From: CADEED01 sp035765415
Lineage (GTDB): Bacteria; Pseudomonadota; Gammaproteobacteria; Steroidobacterales; Steroidobacteraceae
Assembly: GCA_035765415.1 (NCBI GenBank)
Contig: DASTXR010000103.1
Location: 1 to 64,000 of the forward strand
Length of the DNA: 64,000 nt
Direction of reading: 5' to 3'
The position numbers and the translations under genes were made by a program. The notes under the pieces are model-generated. The model did no database searches. It worked only from the letters and a program-made list of their open reading frames with translations, and was not told the origin of the DNA. Positions 33,859 through 43,297 of the stretch are shown piece by piece. The first letter of the stretch is position 1. Every line of letters starts with the position of its first letter.

Positions 33859-35412
33859 GTGCGCTTACTCCTGACGCTGGCTGCGGTGCTGACGATCTCG
33901 GCGGGTCGCGTCGAGGCAACCGAGTTCGATCTCGACACCGCAACCATTCAAGACATCAACAAGGCGTTCGACGCAGGAGCGCTGACCTCCGAGAAGCTCA
34001 CCCAGCTCTATCTAGACCGGATTTCGGCATACGACAAACGCGGCCCGAGGATCAACGCGGTCATCACGCTGAACGCGGCGGCCCTCACCACCGCGCGCGA
34101 GCTCGATGCCGAGCGCAGGGCGAAAGGGCCGCGCAGTCCGCTGCACGGCGTGCCGGTGGTGCTCAAGGACCTCTACGACACGAAGGACATGCCCACGAGC
34201 GGCGGCTTCCGGCCGCTCGCGAACTCACGGCCGCTGCTCGATGCAACCGTGGTCGCGCGACTGCGCGCCGCCGGCGCGATCATCCTTGCCAAGGTGAACA
34301 TGAGTGACTGGTTTGGCCGGCCGCCCCCCGGCGACCAGAGCACGGTTCTCGGACGCACCAACAATCCGTACAACCTCGACCTGACACCGGGTGGCTCGAG
34401 CGGCGGCACGGGCGCGGCGCTCGCGGCCGTGTTCGCCCAGGCCGGCCTCGGCAGCGAGACGGGAGTCTCGATCCGCAATCCGACGGCAAACAACAGCGTG
34501 GTGGGCCTCGCGCCGTCGCGCGGACTGATCCCGCGCGCCGGCCAGATCATGACCTCGTTCACCCAGGAACGATGTGGGCCCATGGCGCGCAGCGTCTATG
34601 ACGTCGCCGTGCTCACCGACGCGATTGCAGGATTCGACGCCGAAGATCTGCTGACCATCGTCGCGCCGGGCCGTACACCGACAGCGTCTTACACCAGCTA
34701 CCTGGATCCAAAAGGCTTGCGCGGTTCACGCATCGGCGTGTTCCGCGACCTGTTCCGCAAGGGACCGCAGCACGCCGAAGGCATCGCGCTCGTGGAGAAG
34801 GCGATCGCACAGATGAAAGCGGCGGGCGCCGTGATCGTCGATCCGGTGTCCACCGGCATCGACCTGTTTCCGCTGCTCGACGAGACACGCACCAACTACT
34901 ACGAGGCACAGTTCTCCTACGACCTGTACTTCCGTCGCCTCGGCCCGAACGCCGTGATCCGCAACATGGACGAACTCATCGAGGTGGGAGGCGACCTGGT
35001 GAAACCCAGCATCGTCAAGGCCTACGGCGAGTTCCGCACGGTCATGCACCACCCGGATTTCCTGGCGCGACGCGACACGCAGGAAACGCTGCGCGACGAA
35101 CTGGTCGCACTCATGGACAAGTACCGCCTCGACGCCCTGGTGCATCCGTTCAAGTCGCTGCCGCCGCCGCAACACCTCGCGCGCGGCGTCGAACAGGACA
35201 ATCCACTGAGCTCGGTCACCGGGCTTCCGGCGCTGCTGGTGCCGGCCGGCTACACGCGCAAGGAAAACGGCCCGATCGCCATCGAGTTTCTCGGCCGGCC
35301 CTTCAGCGAGCCCGTGCTGTTCCGGCTGGCATTCGCCTACGAACAGCAATCGAAGAATCGCAAGACACCGGCCAGCACCCCGCCGCTGCCGGCGGAACAC
35401 CTGGCGTACTGA
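33859..35412 (+). CDS. Exported amidase-signature enzyme (A)
   Basis: Periplasmic amide hydrolase of the amidase-signature family, 517 residues. Signal peptide MRLLLTLAAVLTISAGRVEA from the GTG at 33859, preceded by GAGG; an upstream GTG at 33829 lacks a ribosome site. The triad is intact: Lys103 in VVLKDLYDT, cis-Ser180 in PGGSSGGTG, nucleophile Ser204 in GSETGVSIRNP, with the canonical 24-residue Ser-Ser spacing. The N-terminal pattern FDLDTATIQDINKAFDAG is shared with enzymes E and F of the minus-strand array. Such enzymes hydrolyse carboxamides, small peptides or N-acyl compounds; the substrate is not visible. First gene of the plus-strand array, divergent from the TonB2 operon. Confidence 0.92.
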   Translation: MRLLLTLAAVLTISAGRVEATEFDLDTATIQDINKAFDAGALTSEKLTQLYLDRISAYDKRGPRINAVITLNAAALTTARELDAERRAKGPRSPLHGVPVVLKDLYDTKDMPTSGGFRPLANSRPLLDATVVARLRAAGAIILAKVNMSDWFGRPPPGDQSTVLGRTNNPYNLDLTPGGSSGGTGAALAAVFAQAGLGSETGVSIRNPTANNSVVGLAPSRGLIPRAGQIMTSFTQERCGPMARSVYDVAVLTDAIAGFDAEDLLTIVAPGRTPTASYTSYLDPKGLRGSRIGVFRDLFRKGPQHAEGIALVEKAIAQMKAAGAVIVDPVSTGIDLFPLLDETRTNYYEAQFSYDLYFRRLGPNAVIRNMDELIEVGGDLVKPSIVKAYGEFRTVMHHPDFLARRDTQETLRDELVALMDKYRLDALVHPFKSLPPPQHLARGVEQDNPLSSVTGLPALLVPAGYTRKENGPIAIEFLGRPFSEPVLFRLAFAYEQQSKNRKTPASTPPLPAEHLAY

Positions 35413-35425
35413 CAACGAGGTTCAC

Positions 35426-37486
35426 ATGTACTCACGGCACACTCGCCGCACGGCGCGCGCTTTCATCGCATGCATTGCACTGGTCATTGTGGCCGCACAC
35501 GCGGTCGCGGCGCCCTTCGAACTGGTGGAAGCGAAGATCAGCGACATCCAGCGGGCCCTGCTCGCGCGTGACATCACCACCGTCGAACTGGTCGAGGCCT
35601 ATCTATCCCGCATCAAGGCGTTCAACGGTCGATGCGTGAACGAGCCGCAGGGAATTCTCGGGCCGGTGACCACCATTCCGAATGCAGGGCAGATCAACGC
35701 ATTGACCACGCTCAACCTGCGGCCCAGGGCGCTCAGGCGATGGAAGTTCGACGCGCGCAAGGCGCGCAGCATGACCGACAAGCTGGACGCGAGCCCGGAT
35801 ATGCCCGATGCGCTGGAAGTGGCGCGCGCGCAGGACGAGATCCTCGAGAGCAGCGGCAAGCTCGCCGGCCCGCTGCACGGCGCCGTGCTCGCCATCAAGG
35901 ACCAGTTCGACACCTTCGACCTGCGCACCACCTCGGGTGCCGATGCGTTCTACGCCAACGATCGTCCCCCGGACGACGCGTCGTTCGTGAAGAAGCTGCG
36001 CGAAGCCGGCGCAATCATTCTCGCCAAGGCCAACATGGGTGAATACGCGGCGGGTGCGCGCAGTTCCTTTGGCGGCACGCTCTGCAATCCTTACGACACC
36101 GAGCGCAGTCCCGGCGGTTCCAGCGGCGGCTCCGGATCGGCGGTTGCCGCCAACCTGGTCACCTGCGCCATCGCCGAAGAATCCGGCCCCTCCATTCGAA
36201 GCCCCGCGAAGAACAACAACGTGGTCGGTATCTCGCCGACGCAGGAACTGGTGAGCCGCGATGGCATGGTGCCTGCGTCGTTCATGAACGATCGCGTGGG
36301 ACCGATCTGCCGCAACGTCGAGGATGCCGCGAAGATTCTCGACGCCTTTGCGGGTTATGACCCGGCCGATGAGCTGACCGTGTTCAGCGTCGGTCGCGTG
36401 CCGGACCAGCCTTACGCGAGCTTTGCGATGACGCCCGAGGGCCAGCCGCTCAAGGGCCTGCGCATCGGCGTACTGCGCGAATACATGGACAAGAAGCTGT
36501 TCACGCCAGCCGATGCCGAGAGCATCGACATCATCGAGAAATCACTGCCGACGCTTGCGAAGTTGGGCGCCGAGGTCGTGGACCCGGGCGAAGGCGGCGC
36601 GCTGTTCCAGAGCTGCCTCGCGAAGTACGACCCGCATGTGCACCAGGCCAAGTTCATCAGGCAGTACAAGGATCTCTTTCCGTTCGACGACCAGGGAAAG
36701 CCGAAAGGCGACCACGTCGCCGTGCTGGTCGACCTCTTCTTTGATCAGAGCAGATTTCCGGAAGGCCCGAGCATTCGCGGCCTGGGACCCGCCCAGACTC
36801 TCGGCGACCGAAAGTACGTGCTGAATCGATATCTGCGCGAGCGCGGCGACAAGAACATCAGGAGCATCGATGACCTCATCGCCAAGTCCAACTTCTACAC
36901 GCCAGGCGTGGGGTACCAGGACAAGAAGCAGACGCTCGTCACGCGCAACGAGGAAATGACGCTCGACGTCGAAGGGCGGTTGCAGCTTCGCTTCGCCGTG
37001 CAGCAGATCGGCATGCAATGTTTTGCGCAACTCGGCCTCGACGCCGTCACCTACCCCACGGGAAACGTTCCCGCGCCGAAGCTCGGTGCGCCGAACGAGC
37101 CCACCGTGAACGGCCGGCCGGCCAACGCCTGGTCGTTCCTGGGCCAGCAGGGATTCCCCACGATTTCGGTGCCCGCGGGCTTCACCACTCAGGTCTACGA
37201 CCGCATCCCCGATCCCGATGCGCCGAAACCCGCATCGCCTCCCGCAGGCGGTGGTGAAGGCGGCAACAACGAGCCCAGCAAGCTGGTCGGGCCCGTCGCT
37301 GCACGCCTGCCCGTGGGCATCGATTTTTTGGGACGGCCATTTGCCGAACCCACGCTGCTGCGAATTGCAGCCGCATATGAAAACGCCACCCGGCATCGCG
37401 TCGTGCCGCCGGGCTTCGGTTCGCTGCCCGTCGCTGGACGTGCGGGGACAGATTTGAAATCCGTCCCCACACGCGTATCGCGCTAG
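35426..37486 (+). CDS. Exported amidase-signature enzyme (B), long type
   Basis: 686-residue amidase-signature protein with signal peptide (FIACIALVIVAAHAVAAP). Triad Lys158 (LAIKDQFDT), cis-Ser232 (PGGSSGGSG), nucleophile Ser256 (ESGPSIRSPA). It is longer than typical enzymes (about 500) owing to an extra N-terminal stretch (residues 70-110, with GRCVNEPQGILGPVTT and NAGQINALTTLNLR) and inserts in the C-terminal half, including a Pro/Gly-rich loop (DPDAPKPASPPAGGGEGGN). ATG 35426 follows GAGG, 13 bases after enzyme A. The last residues, GTDLKSVPTRVSR, are encoded by a palindromic repeat that seems to have replaced or extended the natural end. Closest relative in the window is enzyme C next door, a tandem duplicate. 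Confidence 0.92.
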   Translation: MYSRHTRRTARAFIACIALVIVAAHAVAAPFELVEAKISDIQRALLARDITTVELVEAYLSRIKAFNGRCVNEPQGILGPVTTIPNAGQINALTTLNLRPRALRRWKFDARKARSMTDKLDASPDMPDALEVARAQDEILESSGKLAGPLHGAVLAIKDQFDTFDLRTTSGADAFYANDRPPDDASFVKKLREAGAIILAKANMGEYAAGARSSFGGTLCNPYDTERSPGGSSGGSGSAVAANLVTCAIAEESGPSIRSPAKNNNVVGISPTQELVSRDGMVPASFMNDRVGPICRNVEDAAKILDAFAGYDPADELTVFSVGRVPDQPYASFAMTPEGQPLKGLRIGVLREYMDKKLFTPADAESIDIIEKSLPTLAKLGAEVVDPGEGGALFQSCLAKYDPHVHQAKFIRQYKDLFPFDDQGKPKGDHVAVLVDLFFDQSRFPEGPSIRGLGPAQTLGDRKYVLNRYLRERGDKNIRSIDDLIAKSNFYTPGVGYQDKKQTLVTRNEEMTLDVEGRLQLRFAVQQIGMQCFAQLGLDAVTYPTGNVPAPKLGAPNEPTVNGRPANAWSFLGQQGFPTISVPAGFTTQVYDRIPDPDAPKPASPPAGGGEGGNNEPSKLVGPVAARLPVGIDFLGRPFAEPTLLRIAAAYENATRHRVVPPGFGSLPVAGRAGTDLKSVPTRVSR
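37439..37473. repeat. REP-like palindrome forming the 3' end of amidase B
   Basis: Two 17-base arms, CGTGCGGGGACAGATTT and AAATCCGTCCCCACACG, around a single G, differing at two pairs. This GGGGACAGATTTGAAAT-type hairpin is a known dispersed intergenic element in GC-rich proteobacteria. Here it lies inside the reading frame and encodes GTDLKSVPT, 9 bases before the next gene's ribosome site. Confidence 0.7.
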
Positions 37487-37495
37487 GAGAACGCC

Positions 37496-39499
37496 ATGCA
37501 CAAGATCCTCGTCCTGCTCTTCACCACGTTGTTAGTGTCGTGCGCGAGCGCACCGCCTCCGGCGCCGCCCCCGCCGCCCGCAAAGTTCACGGTGCTGGAG
37601 GCTCGCATCAGTGACATCCAGACCGCGTTGCTCGGCCGGCAACTCACCACCGTGGAATTGGTCGAGCGATACCTCGCGCGTATCAAGGCGTACAACGGCA
37701 CCTGCGTGCTCGAGCCGGAAGGCATTCTCGGTCCCATCGCCACCATCAGGAACGCTGGACAGATCAACGCGCTGCAAACCCTCAACCTGCGCCCCGCGGC
37801 ACGCAAGGCGCACGGCTTCGATGAACGCAAGGCGCGCAGCATGACGGACAGGGTGGACGCGGACCCGGCCATGCCCGATGCGCTGGAAATCGCGGCGGCA
37901 CAGGACGCGGAATTCGCGAAGACGGGGAAGCTGGTCGGCCCGCTGCACGGCGTCGTCATGTCCATCAAGGATCAGTACGACACCTTCGACATGCGCACCA
38001 CTTCGGGCGCGGATGCGTTCTACGCCAACGATCGGCCACCCGACGACGCAACCTTCATCAAGCGGCTGCGCGAGGCCGGCGCGATCATCCTCGCCAAGTC
38101 GAATCTCGGCGAATACGCTTCGGGTATTCCGCGCAGCTCGTTCGGCGGCACCTTCTGCAATCCGTACGACACCGAGCGCAGTCCCTCGGGCTCGAGCTCG
38201 GGCAGCGGTTCTTCGGTCGCCGCCAATCTCGTGACCTGCGCCATCGCCGAGGAAACCGGTTCGTCGATCCGCGGCCCGGCGCGCGCCAACAACGCGGTGG
38301 GCCTCGCGCCCACGCAGGAGCTCGTGAGCCGCGACGGCATGATCGGCGCCGGCATTCACACGCGCGTCGGACCTATCTGCCGCACCGTCGAAGACGTCGC
38401 GAGGATCATGGACGTGATCGCCGGTTACGATCCCAAGGACGAGCTCACCGTATTCAGCGTGGGCCGCACGCCGGCGAAGCCGTACGCAAGCTTCGCGAAG
38501 TCGGGTCGCCTCGACGGGCTGAAGATCGGCGTGATGCGCGAATACATGGACAAGAAGCTGTTCACGGACATGGATGCCGAGACCATCGACATCGTGGATC
38601 GTGCGGTCGGCGACATGCGCAAGCTGGGCGCCGCCGTCGTCGATCCGGGCGCGGGCGGCGGCCTCTTCACGCGCTGCATCCGCAAGTACAACCCGCAGGT
38701 GCACAACCGGCTGTTCACGCGGCAATACCCGAAGTTGTTTCCCGTGAGCGCCAAGGGTGAACCGCAAGGCGATCATCTGGCCAAACTACTGGACATGAGT
38801 TTCGATCCCTCGCAGGTGCCGGCCGAGCTCACGATCCGCGACTTTGGTGGCGCCCAGGCAGTGGGCGAAGGCCGCTTCATGATGAACAAGTACCTGCGCG
38901 AGCGCGGCGATGCAGCCATCCGCACCAACGCCGACCTGGTGCAGAAGGCGCAGTTCCATCAGGACCCGCAGTTTCCCGATCGCAAGGCGAGCCGCGCCAA
39001 CGCCGAGAAGGCGGTCGAGCTGGACACGGCCGATCGCATGCTCCGCCGATTCGCCATCCAGCAGATGGTCCTGCAGTGCATGCAGGAGCTGGGGCTCGAC
39101 GCCATCGTGTATCCGAGCAGCAACCTGCCGCCGGCGAAACTCGGCGCGCCACCCGAACCTTCGGTGAACGGCCGCGGCGGCTCGTGGAGCTTCCTCGGCC
39201 AGCAGGGATTTCCCGCCATCACCGTGCCGGCCGGATTCACCACCGTGGTCTACGACCGCGTGCGCGATCCCGGCGCTCCGATCGTGCAGCCTTCGGGCGG
39301 TGGCGGCGGCGATGCGAACGTGAGCACCGAGGGCACGCACATCGAGGGGCCGATACCCGCCAAACTACCCGTGGGCGTCGACATCGTGGGGCGGCCGTTC
39401 GCGGAGCCCCTGCTGTTCCAGATCGCGGCGGCCTACGAAGCCGCCACGCGACACCGCTCGTCGCCGAATGGCTTCGGGCCCCTGCCACAAGAGCGCTGA
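37496..39499 (+). CDS. Amidase-signature lipoprotein (C), long type
   Basis: 667-residue amidase with a lipoprotein signal (MHKILVLLFTTLLVSCASAP, lipobox LLVSC) and a Pro-rich tether (PPPAPPPPPAK), so it is probably anchored to a membrane facing the periplasm. Triad Lys158 (MSIKDQYDT), cis-Ser233 in SPSGSSSGSG, nucleophile Ser257 (TGSSIRGPA). It closely follows enzyme B throughout, including the N-terminal GTCVLEPEGILGPIAT segment and the Gly-rich C-terminal loop, marking a tandem duplication. AGGAG sits just ahead of the ATG at 37496. The stop at 39499 overlaps the longest frame of the JmjC gene. Confidence 0.92.
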   Translation: MHKILVLLFTTLLVSCASAPPPAPPPPPAKFTVLEARISDIQTALLGRQLTTVELVERYLARIKAYNGTCVLEPEGILGPIATIRNAGQINALQTLNLRPAARKAHGFDERKARSMTDRVDADPAMPDALEIAAAQDAEFAKTGKLVGPLHGVVMSIKDQYDTFDMRTTSGADAFYANDRPPDDATFIKRLREAGAIILAKSNLGEYASGIPRSSFGGTFCNPYDTERSPSGSSSGSGSSVAANLVTCAIAEETGSSIRGPARANNAVGLAPTQELVSRDGMIGAGIHTRVGPICRTVEDVARIMDVIAGYDPKDELTVFSVGRTPAKPYASFAKSGRLDGLKIGVMREYMDKKLFTDMDAETIDIVDRAVGDMRKLGAAVVDPGAGGGLFTRCIRKYNPQVHNRLFTRQYPKLFPVSAKGEPQGDHLAKLLDMSFDPSQVPAELTIRDFGGAQAVGEGRFMMNKYLRERGDAAIRTNADLVQKAQFHQDPQFPDRKASRANAEKAVELDTADRMLRRFAIQQMVLQCMQELGLDAIVYPSSNLPPAKLGAPPEPSVNGRGGSWSFLGQQGFPAITVPAGFTTVVYDRVRDPGAPIVQPSGGGGGDANVSTEGTHIEGPIPAKLPVGVDIVGRPFAEPLLFQIAAAYEAATRHRSSPNGFGPLPQER

Positions 39500-40382
39500 A
39501 AGAGGAGCGCTGACCACGATCGACTTCGGCGTCACGGCGACGGATTTTCGCGAGCGGCTGTTCGAAAAAGAATGCTGGCTCGCCCGCGCCGCCCTGCCCG
39601 CCGAGTTTCGTCTCGGGCTGCCCGACATCGAGGAGGTGCTGCGCAGCGTCGAGCCGGTTTCGCCCCATTTGCAGTTGTTCGATCGCGGCCGCATCTCCGA
39701 AGGTGAGTTCACCCAATGGACCATGACGGACAACTTGCCGCGCAGGTGCCTGGACGGAAGATTCCGGGCGCTGCTCGCGAGCGGCGCTACGCTGATCCTC
39801 AACAGCCTGGACGCGCACTGCGCGAGCGCCGCACGGCTTGGCGAGGAAGTCAGCCGGTTTGCCGGCTTTCCCACCTGCTCGAACGCGTATGTCTCGTTCG
39901 GCGGCAACGGCAGCTTCGGCGCGCACTGGGATACGCACGACGTCGTCGTACTGCAGCTCGTCGGCCGAAAACGCTGGCGCGTGGGCCCTCCCACGTTTCC
40001 GCTGCCCTTGCCCGGGCAGACCAGTCGACGATCCGGCGAGGCCGCGCCGCCACCCTGGACGCTCGACGTGCGGCTCGAGCCCGGTGACCTTCTCTATCTA
40101 CCTCGCGGCTGGTGGCACGAGGTGACGCCTTTGCCCGAACCCAGCCTGCACCTGTCGGTGGGCATCTACGTGCCCAGCGTGTTCGATGCGCTCGGACTGC
40201 TGTGCCAGCAGATGCTGCCGCTCGAGCTGGCCGCGCGTCGTGGCGCGATCGATGAAGCGGCGACCTCGCGCGACCTTGCGTCGCTCGTGGATGTCCTGCG
40301 GTCGGCGCTCGCCGATCGCGCGCTGATGACCCGGCTGCGCGGCGAGTTGGCCGTTCCCCGCGCCCAAGCCAGGGAATTTTGA
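39468..40382 (+). CDS. JmjC/cupin-type 2-oxoglutarate oxygenase-like protein
   Basis: Cupin-fold protein resembling the bacterial JmjC ribosomal oxygenases (YcfD/RoxA) and Cupin_4/8 families. The iron site is visible: HWDTHDVVVLQLVGRKRWRV gives the HxD pair and the JmjC RKRW element, and YLPRGWWHEVTPL the distal His. The C-terminal helical part (MLPLELAARRGAIDEAATSR) fits a dimerisation segment. No signal peptide, so it is cytoplasmic, unlike its neighbours. The start is uncertain: the ATG at 39468 lies inside amidase C without a ribosome site, while AGAGGAG at 39501-39507 points to the in-frame CTG at 39510 (LTTIDFGVTATDF), where homology-like sequence begins. It could hydroxylate a ribosomal protein or a peptide handled by this locus. 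Confidence 0.82.
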   Translation: MASGPCHKSAERGALTTIDFGVTATDFRERLFEKECWLARAALPAEFRLGLPDIEEVLRSVEPVSPHLQLFDRGRISEGEFTQWTMTDNLPRRCLDGRFRALLASGATLILNSLDAHCASAARLGEEVSRFAGFPTCSNAYVSFGGNGSFGAHWDTHDVVVLQLVGRKRWRVGPPTFPLPLPGQTSRRSGEAAPPPWTLDVRLEPGDLLYLPRGWWHEVTPLPEPSLHLSVGIYVPSVFDALGLLCQQMLPLELAARRGAIDEAATSRDLASLVDVLRSALADRALMTRLRGELAVPRAQAREF

Positions 40383-40476
40383 TTCCATGCGGCCGATGAA
40401 GGTAGGGAGTCGCGCACGGCCGACGTCAAACATCATGTCCATACATCCAAGCCAAACTACCGGCCCGAGGGTTTCC

Positions 40477-42774
40477 ATGAAAACGCGCGTCTCCATCAAC
40501 GCATTCCTCCTGTTAGGCATCCTGGGTGCCGGCACGGCCGCGGTCGCAGAAACCACGGCTGACAAGATCTTCAGGCTTCACGAAGTCACGATCGACGGCA
40601 TCCACGCCGGCATCCGATCCGGCGCCACCACCTGCAAGGCCATCGTCGAGGCGTATGTGGCGCGAGCCCGCGCCTACAACGGCAGCTGCACGATGCCGGT
40701 CACGGCAGACGGCGCACCCGTGCCCAAGGTCAAGGGCGCGGTGCGCGCCGGCGCGCCGGTGATGTTCCCGACCAAGTCGGTCGCGATCACCAAGATCTTT
40801 CCCGACTTCCAGAACTACGTGGGCTTCCGTCCGGACTACGGACGCATGGAGCCGACGATGTCGGATCCGACCGTGTACCAGCAGTACGGCATGGTCGTTG
40901 GCATTCCGAACGCCAAACAGGTGAATGCGCTCGAAACGATCAACCTTCGCGGCGAACGCTCCGTGACCTGCAAGGGCGCGTTCGATGCGCATCCTTCGAC
41001 CGGAGCACTGCCCGCCGGCGCACCGGAGGTCTGCGAAAAATTCCGGCAGCAACCGGACGCCATCGAGTACGCGGCGCAGCTCGACGCCGAGTACGGCAGG
41101 AATCCCGACCTGAAAAAGAATCCGCTCTATTGCGTGCCCATGGGCTTCAAGGCCATCTACGACGCCAAGGACATGCGTTCCACGGGTGGTGGCGACGTGA
41201 AATACGCCGCCGATTTCGCACCGCGCGACTCCACGCTGACCGAACGCATCCGCGCCGCCGGCGCCATCATCTACGCGCAGACGCACAACTCCGAGTACAA
41301 CGGCGGCAGCGGCGATCCGGGCGGCGATCTCAAGGTCTCGCGTCCGTCGCTCGGCCAGGGAGGCTCGCGTGAAACCTGGGGCGGCATGTCGTGCAATCCC
41401 TACGACACCACGCGCGTAACCTCGGGTTCGAGCGGCGGCACGGCGGTGGCCGTCGCGGCCAACCTGGTGGTCTGCTCGATCTGCGAGACCACCGGCGGAT
41501 CCTGCCGCGGCCCCGCCAACTTCCAGAACCTCGTCAACGTGGTGCCCACCAAAGGCATCATCTCCTTCGGCGGCAGCATCGGCGCGAATCCCTACCACGA
41601 CAGGCCCGGTGTCTACTGCCGCACGCTCAAGGACGCGACGACAGTGCTCGAGTCCTTTCGCGATCCCAAGACAGGGTTCTTCGATTCACGCGATCCCTAC
41701 ACCGCGCTACCACGCGTGATCGCGTCGAAGAATTCGTATCTGGATGCGCTCGTGACCTCCGCCGAGAACAAGCCGCTCAAGGGCATGCGTATCGGCGTGA
41801 TCCGCGAGCTCATGATCAAGGTGAATCCGAGCGACGCGGCGGTGAGCGACGGCGTCAACAGCCAGCTCAAGGTGCTGCAGGACCTGGGCGCCGAGCTCAT
41901 TGAAACCACCGATCCGCAGTATCCCGACGACCCGGCCATTCCGAACATGGCGTACACCTTCAACGACGCCATCGCCGAGATCGTGCCGTTCCACCTGCCG
42001 GAAGTGTTCCAGTGGCAGAAAGACGGCAAGCCGGAATTCCAGCTCACGGGTTACGACGTGACCAGCCGCGAATACCTGGTGAAGGCCGCCGCGCTCAAGG
42101 CGCCGCTGCCGAAGAATCTCAATTTCCGCCGCATCTTCGCCAACCCGCCCGCCGATCCGAATGCGGTGACCGGCTACACCTTCAGCTACCAGTTCGCCGA
42201 GTACCTGGCGAAGCGTGGCGATGCGAACGTCTATGACTGGAAGACCCTCAACGAGAACGCCAAGTACTACAACGAACAGCGCCGCGTCGCCATGAAGAAC
42301 TGGGAGAACAAGCCCATCGACATCCGCACCAACGCCATCGCGTACACCATGCGGCGCCGCGACACGCTGCGCATGGTCATGATGAAAGTGTTGCAGCAGA
42401 ACCAGCTCGACGCGTTCGTGAATCCCGTCAATCCGACGCTGCCCGCCAAGATCGCCGGCGCCAGCGAGACCGAGAACCGGCAGGGGTTTGGCTACGGTGC
42501 GATGTTAGGCATCCCGGAAGTGTTCATACCCGCAGGATTCTCCGAGGTGGTGTACGACGCCACCTTCAAGCTCAGCGAGGACGGCACGAAGTACGACGGC
42601 GAGTCTGGCAAGGTGGCCACGAAGGTTCCGGGTGGGTTGCCCTTCAACATCGCCTTCTGGGCCGGGCCGGGTGAAGAAGCGACGCTGCTCAAGATCGGGT
42701 CGGCGTACGAAGCGGCAACCCATCACCGCAAGGCGCCGGCGGCGTTCGGGCCGGTGAAGGGCGAGCCTCAATAG
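40477..42774 (+). CDS. Exported amidase-signature enzyme (D), long type
   Basis: 765-residue amidase with signal peptide (INAFLLLGILGAGTAAVAET). Triad Lys225 (PMGFKAIYDA), cis-Ser318 in TSGSSGGTAVA, nucleophile Ser342 (TGGSCRGPAN), spacing 24. It belongs with enzymes B and C but has larger inserts: an N-terminal block of about 100 residues (MFPTKSVAITKIFPDFQNYV) and a segment before the Ser motif (NGGSGDPGGDLKVSRPSLGQ). A cysteine-rich look (several Cys, e.g. CKAIVEAY, NGSCTMP, SVTCKGAF, EVCEKF) would allow disulfides in the periplasm. The frame reaches 40387, but the ATG at 40477 follows CCGAGG and begins the signal peptide. Last gene of the plus array; 14 bases from the convergent minus-strand gene. 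Confidence 0.92.
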   Translation: MKTRVSINAFLLLGILGAGTAAVAETTADKIFRLHEVTIDGIHAGIRSGATTCKAIVEAYVARARAYNGSCTMPVTADGAPVPKVKGAVRAGAPVMFPTKSVAITKIFPDFQNYVGFRPDYGRMEPTMSDPTVYQQYGMVVGIPNAKQVNALETINLRGERSVTCKGAFDAHPSTGALPAGAPEVCEKFRQQPDAIEYAAQLDAEYGRNPDLKKNPLYCVPMGFKAIYDAKDMRSTGGGDVKYAADFAPRDSTLTERIRAAGAIIYAQTHNSEYNGGSGDPGGDLKVSRPSLGQGGSRETWGGMSCNPYDTTRVTSGSSGGTAVAVAANLVVCSICETTGGSCRGPANFQNLVNVVPTKGIISFGGSIGANPYHDRPGVYCRTLKDATTVLESFRDPKTGFFDSRDPYTALPRVIASKNSYLDALVTSAENKPLKGMRIGVIRELMIKVNPSDAAVSDGVNSQLKVLQDLGAELIETTDPQYPDDPAIPNMAYTFNDAIAEIVPFHLPEVFQWQKDGKPEFQLTGYDVTSREYLVKAAALKAPLPKNLNFRRIFANPPADPNAVTGYTFSYQFAEYLAKRGDANVYDWKTLNENAKYYNEQRRVAMKNWENKPIDIRTNAIAYTMRRRDTLRMVMMKVLQQNQLDAFVNPVNPTLPAKIAGASETENRQGFGYGAMLGIPEVFIPAGFSEVVYDATFKLSEDGTKYDGESGKVATKVPGGLPFNIAFWAGPGEEATLLKIGSAYEAATHHRKAPAAFGPVKGEPQ

Positions 42775-42788
42775 CTTCCGGAGAGAAG

Positions 42789-43289
42789 TTAGTCCGCGAG
42801 CTCGAGCTCCGCCAGGCGCGTCCTGGCGGAGCTCAGCAGCATCCGGGAATACAGCTTGTGAAAGCCGAGCAGCACGTTGAAAGGGAAACTCCGCACCCGC
42901 ACCACGACCGAGCCAAAGTGCAGGCGCGTCGCGGGTGATCCACCCGGTTCACAGCGCGCCACCATCAGCCACGATCGGGTTTGGCCCAGGTAGTCACACA
43001 TCAACAGCTGATCGGAAGCGCGCTCTTCCACCGTCCACGCGGCGAAACGATCTCGCGCACCTCCCGCCAGTTCCCTCGCTTCGGCATCCGTGGAAGGCTT
43101 GGCGACGGCCCATTTGAGTATCCAGCGCTCGAGCTTGAACACCCTGCTCGTGTAGAAGGCTTCGACAAAACGCGCATGCGACACGTGCCCGGGGACTTCG
43201 GTGGTGAAGCAGTCCGTGTAGGCGCCTTCGCGGGCGTACTTCGCGTGAAGCGCTTCTGCTGGCAACGGACCGGATCGGATCTCGCGCAC
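42789..43289 (-). CDS. Uncharacterised protein at the end of the minus-strand run
   Basis: About 166 residues with no recognised domain. Visible features: YTDCFTTEVPGHVSHARFVE, ALDTQ-free core with FYTSRVFKLERWILKWAV, a hydrophobic/aromatic strand MCDYLGQTRSWLMVARCE, and THE C-terminal helix RMLLSSARTRLAELELAD. No signal peptide is evident. The likely start is the GTG at 43289 (VREIRSGPLPAEALHAK), 8 bases after the YCII-like gene; the longer frame to 43340 overlaps that gene. Proteins of this look often accompany small YCII-like or SRPBCC-like genes, but no function can be given. Confidence 0.65.
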   Translation of the reverse strand: MREIRSGPLPAEALHAKYAREGAYTDCFTTEVPGHVSHARFVEAFYTSRVFKLERWILKWAVAKPSTDAEARELAGGARDRFAAWTVEERASDQLLMCDYLGQTRSWLMVARCEPGGSPATRLHFGSVVVRVRSFPFNVLLGFHKLYSRMLLSSARTRLAELELAD

Positions 43290-43297
43290 TCCCCGCG

